Shown piece after piece: positions 10,096 through 20,436 of a stretch of DNA of 64,000 nucleotides. Both the position numbers and the translations under genes were made by a program. The notes under the pieces were generated by a model. It was not told the DNA's origin. It saw only the letters and a list, made by a program, of their open reading frames with translations, and ran no database searches. The DNA is from Helicostylum pulchrum (lineage: Eukaryota; Mucoromycota; Mucoromycetes; Mucorales; Mucoraceae): contig JAIXMO010000011.1 in NCBI GenBank assembly GCA_025677825.1, forward strand, positions 593,001-657,000, given 5' to 3'. Numbering within the stretch: the stretch's first letter is position 1; each line of letters opens with the position of its first letter.

Positions 10096-11279
10096 ATGGC
10101 TTCTATTACTACAGCTCCTGCTTACAACATTGAAGCACCAAAGTTAAAGGTATCAAAGGACTCAAAATCCTATGTTCACTTTATTGCTGGAGGGTAAGTT
10201 TCTTTTTTTTTTTCTTTTTTTTTTGACAAGCAAAAAAAAATATTCATGCTTGTAAAATTATATAGTGTTGGTGGGCTTGCTGGTGCTGTATTCACTTCTC
10301 CTTTAGATGTTGTAAAGACTAGGTTACAGGTAAAATAAATAGAACTAGAGATAAAAGAAAAGAGTATGTATTCATTCATATATATAGTCTACATTCTATC
10401 AACAAACAATGCGCCAATCAAATATGCATAGAGGTGGACTTTTCTTTGGTCACTTTTTAGAAACCGGAAGATTATTAGCGTAAGTGACACCATTCAAAAA
10501 TCATGCATTCTATAGTTTCTGACATACACACATATAGTCGCATTAACCAAGTAGAAGGATTCCGTGGATATTTTAAAGGGTTAGGACCCAACCTTGTCGG
10601 TGTCATTCCTGCCAGATCCATCAACTTCTTCACATACGGAAACGGTAAAAGAATCTTTACAGAATTAAACCACGGAAAAGAAACCGCTGGTGTTCACTTG
10701 CTTTCTGCTGCGACAGCTGGTGTCATTACCTCTACAGCCACCAATCCCATTTGGGTCATCAAGACTCGATTACAGTTACAAGGAAACGGCACAAGTAGAT
10801 ATTCCGGCAGTATGGATTGTTTATTACGTATTTTGAAAGAAGAAGGTGTCAGAGGTCTCTATAAGGGTATGAGTGCATCTTACCTTGGTGTGATTGAAGG
10901 TACAATTCAATGGGGAGTATATGAAAATTTGAAAAAGAAGTGGAGTGTACCAAAGGATCAAATTAAACCAAATCAAAGACTTATTGGTGGAAAAACTGCT
11001 CAAGATTGGGCTGGTCATTTAGGTGCAGCGGCTACGTCGAAATTCATCGCAGCATGTATAGCGTACCCTCATGAAGTTATTCGTACGAGACTTAGACAAC
11101 CTGCTGAAAATGGTGTACTGAAATATAATGGCTTATGGCAGTGTTTACGTTTGGTGGCAAAGGAAGAAGGTGCTGCTGCATTGTATGGTGGTATGACTGC
11201 TCATTTATTAAGAGTCGTACCTAATGCTGCTATTATGTTCTTTTGTTATGAAGCTATCGTTCAAAAGTATGGTTCATAA
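10096..11279 (+). CDS. RIM2: mitochondrial pyrimidine nucleotide carrier (RIM2 / SLC25A33-36 type)
   Basis: Inner-membrane carrier of the SLC25 family, 331 residues from four exons (10096-10193, 10266-10329, 10388-10479, 10538-11279). Three carrier repeats are present, each with a PxD/ExxxR-type signature: SPLDVVKTRLQ, NPIWVIKTRLQ and YPHEVIRTRLR. The second-repeat signature NPIWVIKTRLQ (W in place of the acidic residue), GLGPNLVGVIPARSINFFTY and SASYLGVIEGTIQW are hallmarks of yeast Rim2 and human SLC25A33/36, which exchange pyrimidine (deoxy)nucleotides and supply mitochondrial DNA and RNA synthesis. The region between repeats 1 and 2 is shorter than in yeast Rim2. Next gene 222 bp downstream on the same strand; no evidence of co-transcription. 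Confidence 0.88.
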
Positions 11280-11501
11280 GAAAAAAAAAAGAGCTTTATA
11301 TATACTCTCTCTTTTTTTTTTATATGTGTATTATTGTATTATTTTTTTCCCCCCTTTCTTTTTTTTTGCTGTATATCCCAAACCCTTTTTTTTCATTTTT
11401 TTTTTTTGTCAAACAACTTAGAGCTGACTTAAATAAAAAAAAAAACATTTTTTTCCCTTTTTTCCTTCTTCTTAGCTCCCCCAAAAAACAAACAAAAAAA
11501 A

Positions 11502-11765
11502 ATGTCTCCATCTATTCTTAAAAGTAATGAAGTATCTGGTGATTCTGACTTTGACTTGCAAAAATGGTTAAAGGAAATTGAAGGAGCCGAGAACTTGATG
11601 AACCAAGTTGAGACCAAAGCTGACAACTTGCAGGCAAAAGTAGATGCCCTTTTACTTGAAGTAGGTCTGCCTAATGCAAATACTCAAGACACCGTAACCG
11701 AAGCAACTGAAGCTGTTTCTAACGTTTCCCTCACTGAAACTAAACAACAAGAAAAAGATACTTAA
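11502..11765 (+). CDS. 87-residue acidic coiled-coil protein of unknown function
   Basis: One exon with no family recognised. Residues about 18-55 (WLKEIEGAENLMNQVETKAD and on to ALLLEVG) have a clear heptad pattern with charged faces, so a short coiled coil is likely; the last 30 residues are rich in Thr, Glu and Val and look disordered. There is no signal peptide or membrane segment. The frame is clean, the start is preceded by an A-rich context, and a possible 3' splice site (CTTAG at 11471-11475) suggests an intron in the 5' UTR. The gene lies in a compact run of same-strand housekeeping genes. It could be a subunit of a larger coiled-coil complex; that is a guess. Confidence 0.65.
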   Translation: MSPSILKSNEVSGDSDFDLQKWLKEIEGAENLMNQVETKADNLQAKVDALLLEVGLPNANTQDTVTEATEAVSNVSLTETKQQEKDT

Positions 11766-11904
11766 AACTTTCTCTTCCCCTTTTCATATTTATACCCTAA
11801 AACACATACAATAAAAAATCGGTTAACCAAAAAAAAAATAGTTTAAATTTTCTGTATCTTTTTTTCTTTTTTTTTCCGTTTTCTTCTTTTATAGTATTTA
11901 ACAA

Positions 11905-13233
11905 ATGTCTTCATTAGAGAAGGAATTGTTTAAAAAACAAATGTTACCACCTCTTGGTACTTTAGCAGAAGATGAACAACAAAGCTCTGCAAGGTATATT
12001 TTTCCGTTTGCCAATTCATCTAAATTGTTCTTTAACTAAAAAAAGTTGAAATAGTTTTTCTGAAAAGAAAACTGGTGCAGCAACAGAAAGAAAAAAGTCA
12101 GATAAGCTTAAACCTTACTCTTGGAAGGATTATTTTGATGAGAGCCTAGATATTTCCGTACCTGACACACCTGACATATCCTTTTAATATACTTACAAAC
12201 ACAAACAAAAAAACAAAAAAAAAATTAATGCGTAACACATATATCTTTAACTCAACTATAATACACCTTTCGTATTTACAAGATAAATCCTAGAAAAGAA
12301 AACGGCCCTTTGTTTGTTATGCATCATGGTGCTGGTTCTTCTGCTTTAACCTTTGGTTTAACCGCAAAACACATTAAAGAACTATCAAACGGTGAATGTG
12401 GTGTCATTGCAGTCGATTGCAGAGGCCACGGTGCCACGAAGACAAAAGTCTCTGATACGGATTTTTCACTGGAATGTATGTCGCAAGACTTTATAAATAT
12501 TATTCAATTATGCGTTAAGCCAAATCAAGATATTATTCTAGTTGGACACAGGTAAAAATATTTTTATTGCATCCTAGGTATACATGCTTAAAACACTTTT
12601 TTGTAGTATGGGTGGCTCTGTTGCAGTCAATGTAGCCCATAAAAGACTATTAAAAAATGTAATTGGTGTCACTGTAATTGACGTAGTCGAGGGATCTGCT
12701 ATTGACGCATTATCCTCCATGACTAAAATACTGAGCTCTAGACCTGTCGAATTTAATTCATACGGGCAAGCAATTTTGTGGAGTGTTCAATCCGACACGG
12801 TAAATAACATCGAATCGGCTAAACTTTCCATTCCGGCTTTACTTGAGCCGCAAGGTGACGATAAAGGTGAAAAGTTAAAGTGGATTACCGATTTAACAAA
12901 GACGCAACCTTTTTGGACAGAGTGGTTTCAGGGATTAAGCGACAAGTTTTTGAATTCGGGTACAGCCAAGTTACTCATCTTGGCTGGAACAGATAGATTA
13001 GATAAACCATTAATTATTGGTCAAATGCAAGGTAGTATATAACAAAAGTCGTTTAGTTTGTCTTTTTTTTTTTTCTTATAAAAAAACTTTGTATAGGAAA
13101 ATTTCAATTGAATATATTTCCTGATGCGGGTCACTTTCTTCAGGAAGATAAACCTTTGAAAACTGCAAACTGTTTAATAGAATTCTGGAAGCGAAACCAA
13201 CGTCTTGTCTTGCCACCCAAAGTTAAAATATAA
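11905..13233 (+). CDS. PPE1: protein phosphatase 2A methylesterase (PPE1/PPME1)
   Basis: Serine hydrolase that removes the methyl ester from the C-terminal leucine of the PP2A catalytic subunit and so controls phosphatase assembly. Five exons give 352 residues: 11905-11993, 12055-12175, 12265-12551, 12607-13031, 13097-13233. The alpha/beta-hydrolase marks are [11 protein letters not shown] (oxyanion region), the nucleophile elbow GHSMGG (Ser166, its codon split by an intron), [10 protein letters not shown] and DAGHFLQ with the acid and histidine, plus the family-specific [13 protein letters not shown] and IGQMQGKFQ. Exon 2 to exon 3 is joined by an AT-AC intron (12176-12264), described separately. 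That join restores the conserved TFRIYK strand. The intron between exons 4 and 5 interrupts MQGKFQ. Confidence 0.92.
12176..12264 (+). other. U12-type AT-AC intron in PPE1
   Basis: The intron starts ATATCCTTTT, an exact match to the U12-dependent AT-AC 5' splice site, and ends ...ATAC. A branch-site-like TCTTTAAC (12244-12251, one change from TCCTTAAC) lies about 14 nt from the 3' end, the spacing required by the minor spliceosome. Removing it joins ...SVPDTPD to TFRIYKINP in phase 0 and restores the DTFRVYK-like strand of PP2A methylesterases. The region has an in-frame TAA (12185) if not spliced. An alternative GT-AG intron is possible (see rejected items) but deletes that conserved strand. 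Confidence 0.85.
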
Positions 13234-13464
13234 AGATATCACGTATAATTTTTTGCAGATAATAAATAAAGAACAGTGTAAGATCTACTTGTGGAGAACC
13301 GAAGCGTTGTTATTACCAACAAATGCTTCTTTTAAAAAAGTGACTGGAATTATAGCACAAACATGTTCCCCAAAGTCACGTCAAAAATGAAAACGCGAAT
13401 TTTTTTGGCAAAGAGATAAATTTTTTCCTTTCTTCTTTATTCAGCAAAAAAAAAATAAAAAAAA

Positions 13465-14873
13465 ATGGGAATTCTAGGTTTAACAAAGCTCATTGCAGAA
13501 CATGCACCTGGTGCTATAAAGAGTTACGAAATGAAGAGTTATTTTGGCCGTAAAGTCGCTATTGATGCCTCCATGTGTATTTACCAGTTCATGATCGCTG
13601 TCCGTCAACAGGATGGCCAGTTATTACAAAACGAAGACGGCGAGACCACCAGTCATTTAATGGGGTTGTTCTACCGTACCGTACGTATGGTAGATAACGG
13701 TATCAAACCAGTTTATGTTTTTGACGGAAAACCACCTACCATGAAATCCGGTGAAGTAAGTTTTTTATCGTTTTTTTTTTTCGGAAGCTTTTTAACCAAA
13801 CTCCCCTCGTTTTAATAGTTGGCTAAAAGAAAAGCTCGTAAAGAGGAAGCACAAGCAAAAATGGAAGAAGCAAACGAGGTAGGAACTGTAGAGGACGTAA
13901 CACGATTTTCAAAGCGAACTGTCAAAGTGACCAAAGAACACAACGACGACTGTAAGAAATTATTAAAAACAATGGGTATTCCCTTTGTCGAGGCACCTTG
14001 TGAAGCAGAAGCTCAGTGTGCTGAATTAGCAAAATCCGGTAACGTCTACGCTGCTGCTTCTGAGGACATGGATACCTTGACTTTTGCTTCCCCTGTTTTG
14101 TTGCGCCATATGACCTTTTCCGAAGCTCGTAAACTTCCTATTGATGAAATCAATCTTCAAAAGGCCTTGGAGGGCTTGGAGCTGGATATGAGTCAATTTA
14201 TCGATCTTTGTATTTTGATGGGCTGCGATTACACACAAACTATCAAGGGTATTGGGCCAACCAACGCGTACAGATTAATTAAAGAGCACAAGTGCATTGA
14301 GGAGGCTGTCAAGCATTTAAGTCCTAAGCAGAAGGAAGGTATCCCTGAAGACTGGAATTTCACTGATGCTCGTGCTCTTTTCACTCAACCTGAAGTAACG
14401 CCTGGATCTGAAATTGAAGTAAGTGTCCTTTTTTCTTTTTTCTTTTTTTTAAAAAAAAGCAATGCTAAATAGTTTATAAAGCTTTCTTGGGATGGACCTG
14501 ATATGGATGCTTGTATTCAATTCATGGTGAATGAAAAGGGTTTTGCGTAAGTTTTGAAATGCTGATTCTAGTTTTTTTATTTTTATAACTTAAATTTGGT
14601 TTCTATAGTGAGGATCGTATTAGAAGAGGTTGTGAAAAGATTGCTGCTAAATTTAAGCAAGCTACTCAAACAAGAGTACAAGATTTCTTTAAAGCTTTAC
14701 CCTCAACATCCGCACCTAAAAAGGTAAATTTCGCTTTTTTTTTATCTTTTATTTACCAGTCATTTAACTATATATATATATTTTTTTTGGAACGGATTTA
14801 GACTGATCTCAAGAGAAAGCCTGGTAAAGAAGCTCCCAAGAGAGGAGGTGTATCAAAGCGAGGTAGACGATAG
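13465..14873 (+). CDS. RAD27: flap endonuclease 1 (FEN1/RAD27)
   Basis: Structure-specific 5' nuclease that trims Okazaki-fragment flaps and acts in long-patch base excision repair in the nucleus. Five exons (13465-13755, 13819-14418, 14482-14546, 14609-14723, 14802-14873) give 380 residues, the normal length. The N-terminal XPG domain starts [10 protein letters not shown] with metal ligands in AIDASM (Asp34) and VFDGKPP. The internal domain carries [13 protein letters not shown] and [10 protein letters not shown], then the helix-hairpin-helix region [14 protein letters not shown]. Near the C-terminus a PCNA-binding PIP box reads QTRVQDFF, followed by a basic tail ending GGVSKRGRR. All catalytic acidic residues expected of the family are present. 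The gene is convergent with the M28 peptidase gene, with 91 bp between their stops. Confidence 0.97.
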
Positions 14874-14964
14874 TAGATAACAACATTTTGTACATAAAAC
14901 AATTAATAAATTCATAAATACATTGAAATCTTTTTTTATTTTTATTTTAATGATAAAATCATTT

Positions 14965-17740
14965 TTAATCAAATGTAATTTCATCATCTTCATCCACTTC
15001 TTCTTCCTCTAGTGGTGAGAAAATATGATGATGCTTGATCTTTCCTTTCGAAAGTACACTTTGAGCATTTTGCAATATTTCAACAATCGTTTCTTCCATT
15101 TCGCCAACCCTCTTCAAATCTTTCAATTCTCTTGACTCAACAATACTAGGGAACGCTTGAATCAAACCCGTTTTAGCAGATGGAGCAAACAACGCGTGTT
15201 TATACCAAGGTCTATCCACCAACAACCCGACATTATGTACAAAAGTCCGTTCAAGTTTTAAAAGACGGTTATTAGCCTTTCTGATATGTTTGGCCAATTT
15301 CTTTTTTTTGTGCGTTTTGTTTTCCATAGCGAAATGCTCTAGACCTTGAACCTTGATATCAAATTTGATAGCGGATTTGTAAAGACTGTGAAGAGCTTCC
15401 GTCAGTTTAGGTAAATCATGTTCTAATGTATCGTTGTTGTTATTTCTATTTTTCAAAATACTTGTTTCACTCTGCAAAGGCTTATTGCTTGTAAGTTGAT
15501 CTAAATAGTGTTTCATGGTTAACGTGTAGTCAATGGGGTACAAAGGAAGGATTGTATCACATGATAAACGCAAGGTTAATAAACCCCAAATCTTGACCAT
15601 CGTTTGATGGTATTCAAATGTTGGATCTCCAATTTGTTCCATCCAAGAAATGCTATATATATCGGGAGATGAATAAAAGTACATGTATATGTTTTCACGT
15701 GTTATTTACCTGTCGTATGTACTATGTGATACATCATAACCACTGCCTTCAAAAGACATGGATAAACTAGAAATACCTGCATGTTCAAAGAAAGCAACAG
15801 AATCTAGCCCGGGAGTAGTTCCAATGGGATGAATAAGAGGATCCATAAAATTTTCTCCATCATCACGGTCTCTGTTACGACCTTTTTTAGATTGGCTACT
15901 AATATACTGGTCTAACCAAGAATCGTAAACGGTTTTACTAGTTTTGGGATCGATAATGCTTGAGGTAACATCAGCTAAAAGACGGTTCAATAAGGGAGAG
16001 GCTTCAGCAGAGAAATGAGGTCCAGTGACAGCATGGTCGACATTCAAGTAGGCTACAGCATGCTTACGAAGCCAAGGCAAGTTATCTTCAACCCATTCAG
16101 TGGAACCAACATTTCCGTATTCATTGGCATCCCAAGAAGCTAAAATAATTGAACGACGGGGTTGCCACCCCTTTTCCAGAAGAATACCGAAAACTCTAGC
16201 AAGTTCAAGCTATTATATAATTGTATCAGAAATGTATTGTTTGTATGCAACTTTTTTGTTGTTTATGTACTTTACCAAAACAGCGGAGCCAGAGGATGGG
16301 TCTGCAGCACCGTGATCCCACGCGTCTCTGTGGTTACCTTTTTTATAAGAAAATAAAGTTTAAATCATCTGGTTTCAATTTTTTTCTTTTTAATTTTACC
16401 AATTATAATTGCTTTTTTATGTTCTTCGTCGCCTTTGATATGAGCAATCACGTTCCAAACAGGCTTAATTTTAAAGTCATTTATATTTACCAAGTTGCAT
16501 AAAGCAATGCTAGGACCTGTAAAGTACCGAACTTGTTCAACGCCCTGACCGACCCAACTGGGCTCAATAAAACCATAATCTTGTGTAGCACGGAGCAAAG
16601 GAATCGCGTCGTTCCAAGAGATAGGAAGAGAGGGAATACGAGGTAAATTGACAGCGGTTTCATTACGTGTGGCATTGAAAGTGGCGGCGTAGCCTGGGGT
16701 AAAAGGATCTCCTGGGTGAATAAATCCGTATTGCACAGATTCTCTGTGGACAACAGTAGAGGTGGCATCATCCACTGCAGGGTCGTTGTAAATCAAGGCG
16801 CCAATACATCCAAAGGTTTCAGCGTTTTGGACTTTGATGCTACTGGGAACAAGTCCGTGACGAATCAAACAAATAGAGCCGCTCAGGTCAATGTCATTCT
16901 TGACAAGTAAAGCAAAGTCTTCAATGCGACCGTAATTGATGTAAACAATTGGACCTGTGACATTACCGTCAGCAGAGTAGGCTGGAAAAAATAAATAATA
17001 ATAAATATTTTGAAAGTTTAAAAAAAGGATATATTTTATATATATATTACCGTGAAAAGTAGGTGAACTGTCTCGTTCATTTGTCTCCCGTAAAGAAGCT
17101 TCAAACAATAATTCAGGTGGACCGGTTACAATAGCCAATCTGCGTTCCAAGGGGTAATTGATATAAGGAAGGTAAGTCTCAATAGAAGCGTTCTTGAGCC
17201 CAAACTCAGTAAACTTGTCGCGCGTCCATTTAGCTAAACTATGATCATTGGGCGTACCAGCAAGATGAGAATTAGAAGCATAGTGGTAAAACATTTTACG
17301 AATAGATTCAGAAGAAGGTACTTCCTTCATCAAGTCATATACATCATGAATAGAAGTTATATCAGGAATATCAGTAGATAAAAGTGCAATATTGTCTACA
17401 TATAAAATGATAAGTACGATGAAAAAAAAAAAGATAAAAAATAAAACTTACTTGTTTGAAACATTTCGCATGATAACAAAGCTCGCGTACCAAATAAAGC
17501 TACAAGGAAAAGAACAATAGAGCCTAAAAAGATTTGAACAGATCCCGGTTTTTGACGCGCTTTAAATGCTCTTTGCTTCTCATGAAAGTAGACAAGGTTA
17601 TCAGAACCTAAAAGTAAGTCGCATTTGTCTCGAACCCAAGACGCTTTCTTGCTTGTAGAACCAACATAGTACGCAGAGTCAGCTATAGATGAATACGATC
17701 TTTTATGATCTATATCCAACCTATGGGTTTTATGGTCCAT
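14965..17740 (-). CDS. M28 glutamate carboxypeptidase II / transferrin-receptor-like protein with altered catalytic glutamate
   Basis: Six exons (17740-17452, 17395-17051, 16981-16400, 16337-16276, 16209-15710, 15652-14965) give 821 residues. Layout: cytosolic tail of about 66 residues, one membrane anchor (about 67-88), a protease-associated domain, the M28 peptidase domain and a C-terminal helical dimerisation domain. This is the type II layout of GCPII/NAALADase and yeast Vps70/Tre1-Tre2. Zinc-ligand positions are kept: NHRDAWDHGAADPSSG (His, Asp), LNVDHA (Asp) and SHSTYDS (His). The motif that reads DAEEFG in GCPII is DANEYG here: the zinc ligand Glu stays, but the preceding general-base Glu is Asn (codon AAT at 16125-16123). 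Hydrolysis is therefore probably impaired and the protein may act in membrane-protein sorting. Likely sites are vacuole, endosome or plasma membrane. Confidence 0.87.
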
Positions 17741-18125
17741 ATTTTTTTTTGTATATGTATAAAAAGAAAAAAAAAAAGTGACTAACGATATAACTATTTA
17801 TAAGCTTTTCAAAAGTGTTTACTTGTTTATCTTATGAATGAAACAAGTTTACTTTTTGATATACTAAATGGAATCTTCCCTTTTTTTTTTTTTTTTGTTA
17901 TCTCTTTCAAGAAAAAAAAAACAAATAGTAGAAATGCATAATACCGTTCTTTTTTTAGAAGGTAGCATGATGTAAACAGTTTTGGACTGGAAACATCAAT
18001 AACAACAAAAGGGCTTTATTACACCCTTTGGTTCCGAGTATTTTTTTTAAAAAAAATGTCGCTGCACTTACTAAAACGAGAAAGAAAGAAAACCTGAGTA
18101 TTTTTTTTTTTTTTTTTTTTTGTGT
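17741..18125. other. divergent promoter region, no gene seen
   Basis: Spacer between the divergent M28 peptidase (minus) and 52-aa (plus) genes. It contains several A and T tracts over 12 bases long and no protein-like frame. Confidence 0.5.
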
Positions 18126-18141
18126 CTCGGATGACGTCGAG
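18126..18141. promoter_or_regulatory. palindromic CRE-like site
   Basis: CTCGGATGACGTCGAG contains the full ATF/CREB octamer core TGACGTCG and is partly palindromic. It lies 82 bp upstream of the 52-aa gene start. The same extended motif occurs in near-identical form at 5786-5800. Confidence 0.5.
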
Positions 18142-18222
18142 TTTGACTTTTTATCTATTTGAATTGTTTACTTTTTACTTTCTCTCTTTTTCTTTTCTTT
18201 ACTTTTTGTAAACGTAATAAAA

Positions 18223-18433
18223 ATGAATAGAGGAACTATTGTATTGTATGTTATCATACGATAGGAAATGACTTGTATATTAATCATACTAAAATAGAGA
18301 TATTGATGAGGCTGAATATCTTTTGGATCAATTGGGAGCACCGGATAAAGATGAAGATAAATTAGTAACCAAGTTAAGAAACAGATTAAGTTTGTTTTTA
18401 AAGGAAATACGAGACGGTGCTGAAGGTTTATAA
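18223..18433 (+). CDS. 52-residue microprotein of unknown function
   Basis: Two exons, 18223-18245 (23 nt) and 18298-18433, joined through gtatgt...aatag, give MNRGTIVLDIDEAEYLLDQL followed by GAPDKDEDKLVTKL and ending IRDGAEGL. No family is recognised. The product is acidic and helical, with a leucine-rich amphipathic stretch at about residues 14-45, and has no signal or membrane segment. Support comes from the clean donor and acceptor, the in-frame join, an A-rich start context, a CRE-like promoter element at 18126 and the fit of the space between two larger genes. It is too short to be found by an ORF search because its first exon is tiny. It may be a small complex subunit. Confidence 0.6.
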
Positions 18434-18667
18434 TAAAGTTTTTTTTTGTATGTATGTGTGTGTGGTGTTAATAAGATAAATTATAGGTTCAGCAAAGAGA
18501 GATTAATTATTATAGAAAGGGCCTAGAATGAAGGTCTTTTTTTTTTTTTTTTTTTTTACAGCAAAAATAAACTTTTTTTAAACTTTGCCCTTTTTTTCTC
18601 TTCTCCGTTCTTCTTTCTTCTTTCTCTTTTTTTGATATGTTTTAATAACAAAAAAATTATAATAAAA

Positions 18668-20436
18668 ATGATGGAATTATCACAATATCTGTTGGAATCT
18701 GATATCAATTTTTATCGAGATTATGCAATACCACTTATAAAAAACAAACCTGAATCGTTTGACTTGGATGAATTTGAATCTATTTTATATGAAAATGAGT
18801 CTGTACCTGCTGAGCGTACAATTGAAGAAGCCTTTCTTGATTTTGAGCATGATAAAAAAGCTCAGTATGAATTAAACCCAAAATTTGGTCGATATGTAAT
18901 GTAAAGAAATAGTTATTTACTACTGTGTGGAAGAGAAAAAGAAGTTTTTTTTTTTTTTAATACTAAACAAATATTATTATTAGGTATGGGATATAAATGA
19001 CCAATGGTATCAAAAATGGAACGTTGTATTCTCAGTTGAACATATGTGGAACTGGTTAAAGCACGGGGTCACACGATCGTCGGCGCAACGATTAATAACG
19101 ACAGACCATGTATTTGACGCGACTCATATTCAACCATGGTTAAACAGAATTATTGTTCGATATAATGTCCATCCTGATCATCAAAATTTATTACAAAATA
19201 TATGCAGATATATTGGAGATTGGCACCAATCAAATCGTACATTAACATTAAAAGGAACATTTAGGTTAGATACTATACCTCTATTTCCACCAAATTGGTT
19301 CACAAACAAGTCAAGGCAAAATAGTACCAACTTTGAAGGTCTAGCTCCTTCTTATCTGGCGAATTTTGTACCCCCTTATAGACTTGAAAATCAAACCCCA
19401 GACAGATGGGATCAAGTATTTTTAAAAGGAATCACACTGGATCCTGATCACAAGGTAATAACCCTTTTTATACACGAATATACGTTTACACAATCATAAA
19501 AAACTAAAATTACATATTACTACTTAGTTTAACTTGGATCCTATTTTAATTGCTTCCGCTATTCCAATTCTCGGTTTAACTGTTCACTGTGATCAAACAA
19601 CTGGTTACAGTCAGTTGATGCTAGTAATGACAAAAGCGAAGTTTGGTAATTTAGAAGACCATATTGAAAACGACCTATCAACAGATTATTACAAGCCTTG
19701 CTTATTGGCTCTTAGTATTACCAAAGATATCAAAGATCTACATTGGAGTTACATACATGGGAATATTCACCCACGTAATATCTTGCTCAATAATGTCGAC
19801 TACGTTGGCGAACTGGTGGATATCACTTTTATGCATAGAAATAATGATCAACGACCTAATAATAATACAAAATGGGCTGGTAGATGGCCTTACGTTGCAC
19901 CAGAAGTTGTCTCGACAGGCCTTAGTACGTCAGCTGATATTTATGCACTTGGAATTATCTTATGGCAATTAATCTCAAGAATCACCTTCCCCAACGACGC
20001 ATTGGTTGACCCATGTACCTATCGTATTGAGCCTATCCCGGATGTATTAAAAGAATGGGAAGATATCTATATTGATTGTCTTCATATTGATCCGACAAAG
20101 AGACCTAGTGCATACACAATTCACAGAAGATTAACACATCTTTGTAATAGATTGTCTTCTAATCCAGTCCCTATTTCAGATACAACTAATGCTTATATAA
20201 AATCAAGAAGTGAGGAAATCAATCAATTCTTATCAAACTATCGAAAGTCACCACCACAGTTACAGTCTGATGATGATGATATTGCTTCAGTATCCTCAAC
20301 TGCTTCTTCCTCAAACTATACACCTACTTTGTGTCAAGTTGGCAATCATGTCTTGACTACTTCCATCACTCGTCCTTCTCACCAACGTTTAAAGAGTTAT
20401 CCAAATTTACTTCAAAGTTTTCCACAGTCTATGTAA
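18668..20436 (+). CDS. protein-kinase-fold protein lacking catalytic residues (probable pseudokinase)
   Basis: Three exons (18668-18895, 18984-19454, 19528-20436) give 535 residues. The N-terminal 230 residues hold no recognised domain, though residues 1-75 look like a small helical module. The kinase-like part spans about 220-440: the catalytic-loop position reads HGNIHPRNILL instead of HRDxxxxN, so the catalytic Asp is Asn; the DFG position reads DIT; the APE motif (APEVV) and the following SADIYALGIILWQLI helix are well kept. No glycine-rich loop or VAIK lysine is obvious. It is therefore probably a scaffold or allosteric regulator, of the tyrosine-kinase-like group expanded in Mucoromycota. 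The C-terminus is a Ser-rich, low-complexity tail with an Asp cluster near residue 480. Start: tandem ATG at 18668. Confidence 0.75.

Noticed and set aside
11224..11521. Several Phe-rich frames on both strands between RIM2 and the 87-aa gene
   Set aside because: They arise from T and A homopolymers in the RIM2 3' flank.
12158..12282. Alternative GT-AG intron in PPE1 (gtacct at 12158 to TACAAG ending 12282)
   Set aside because: It also keeps the frame, but it deletes VPDTPD and TFRIYK, a strand conserved in PP2A methylesterases, and gtacct is a weak donor, whereas the AT-AC signals match the U12 consensus closely.
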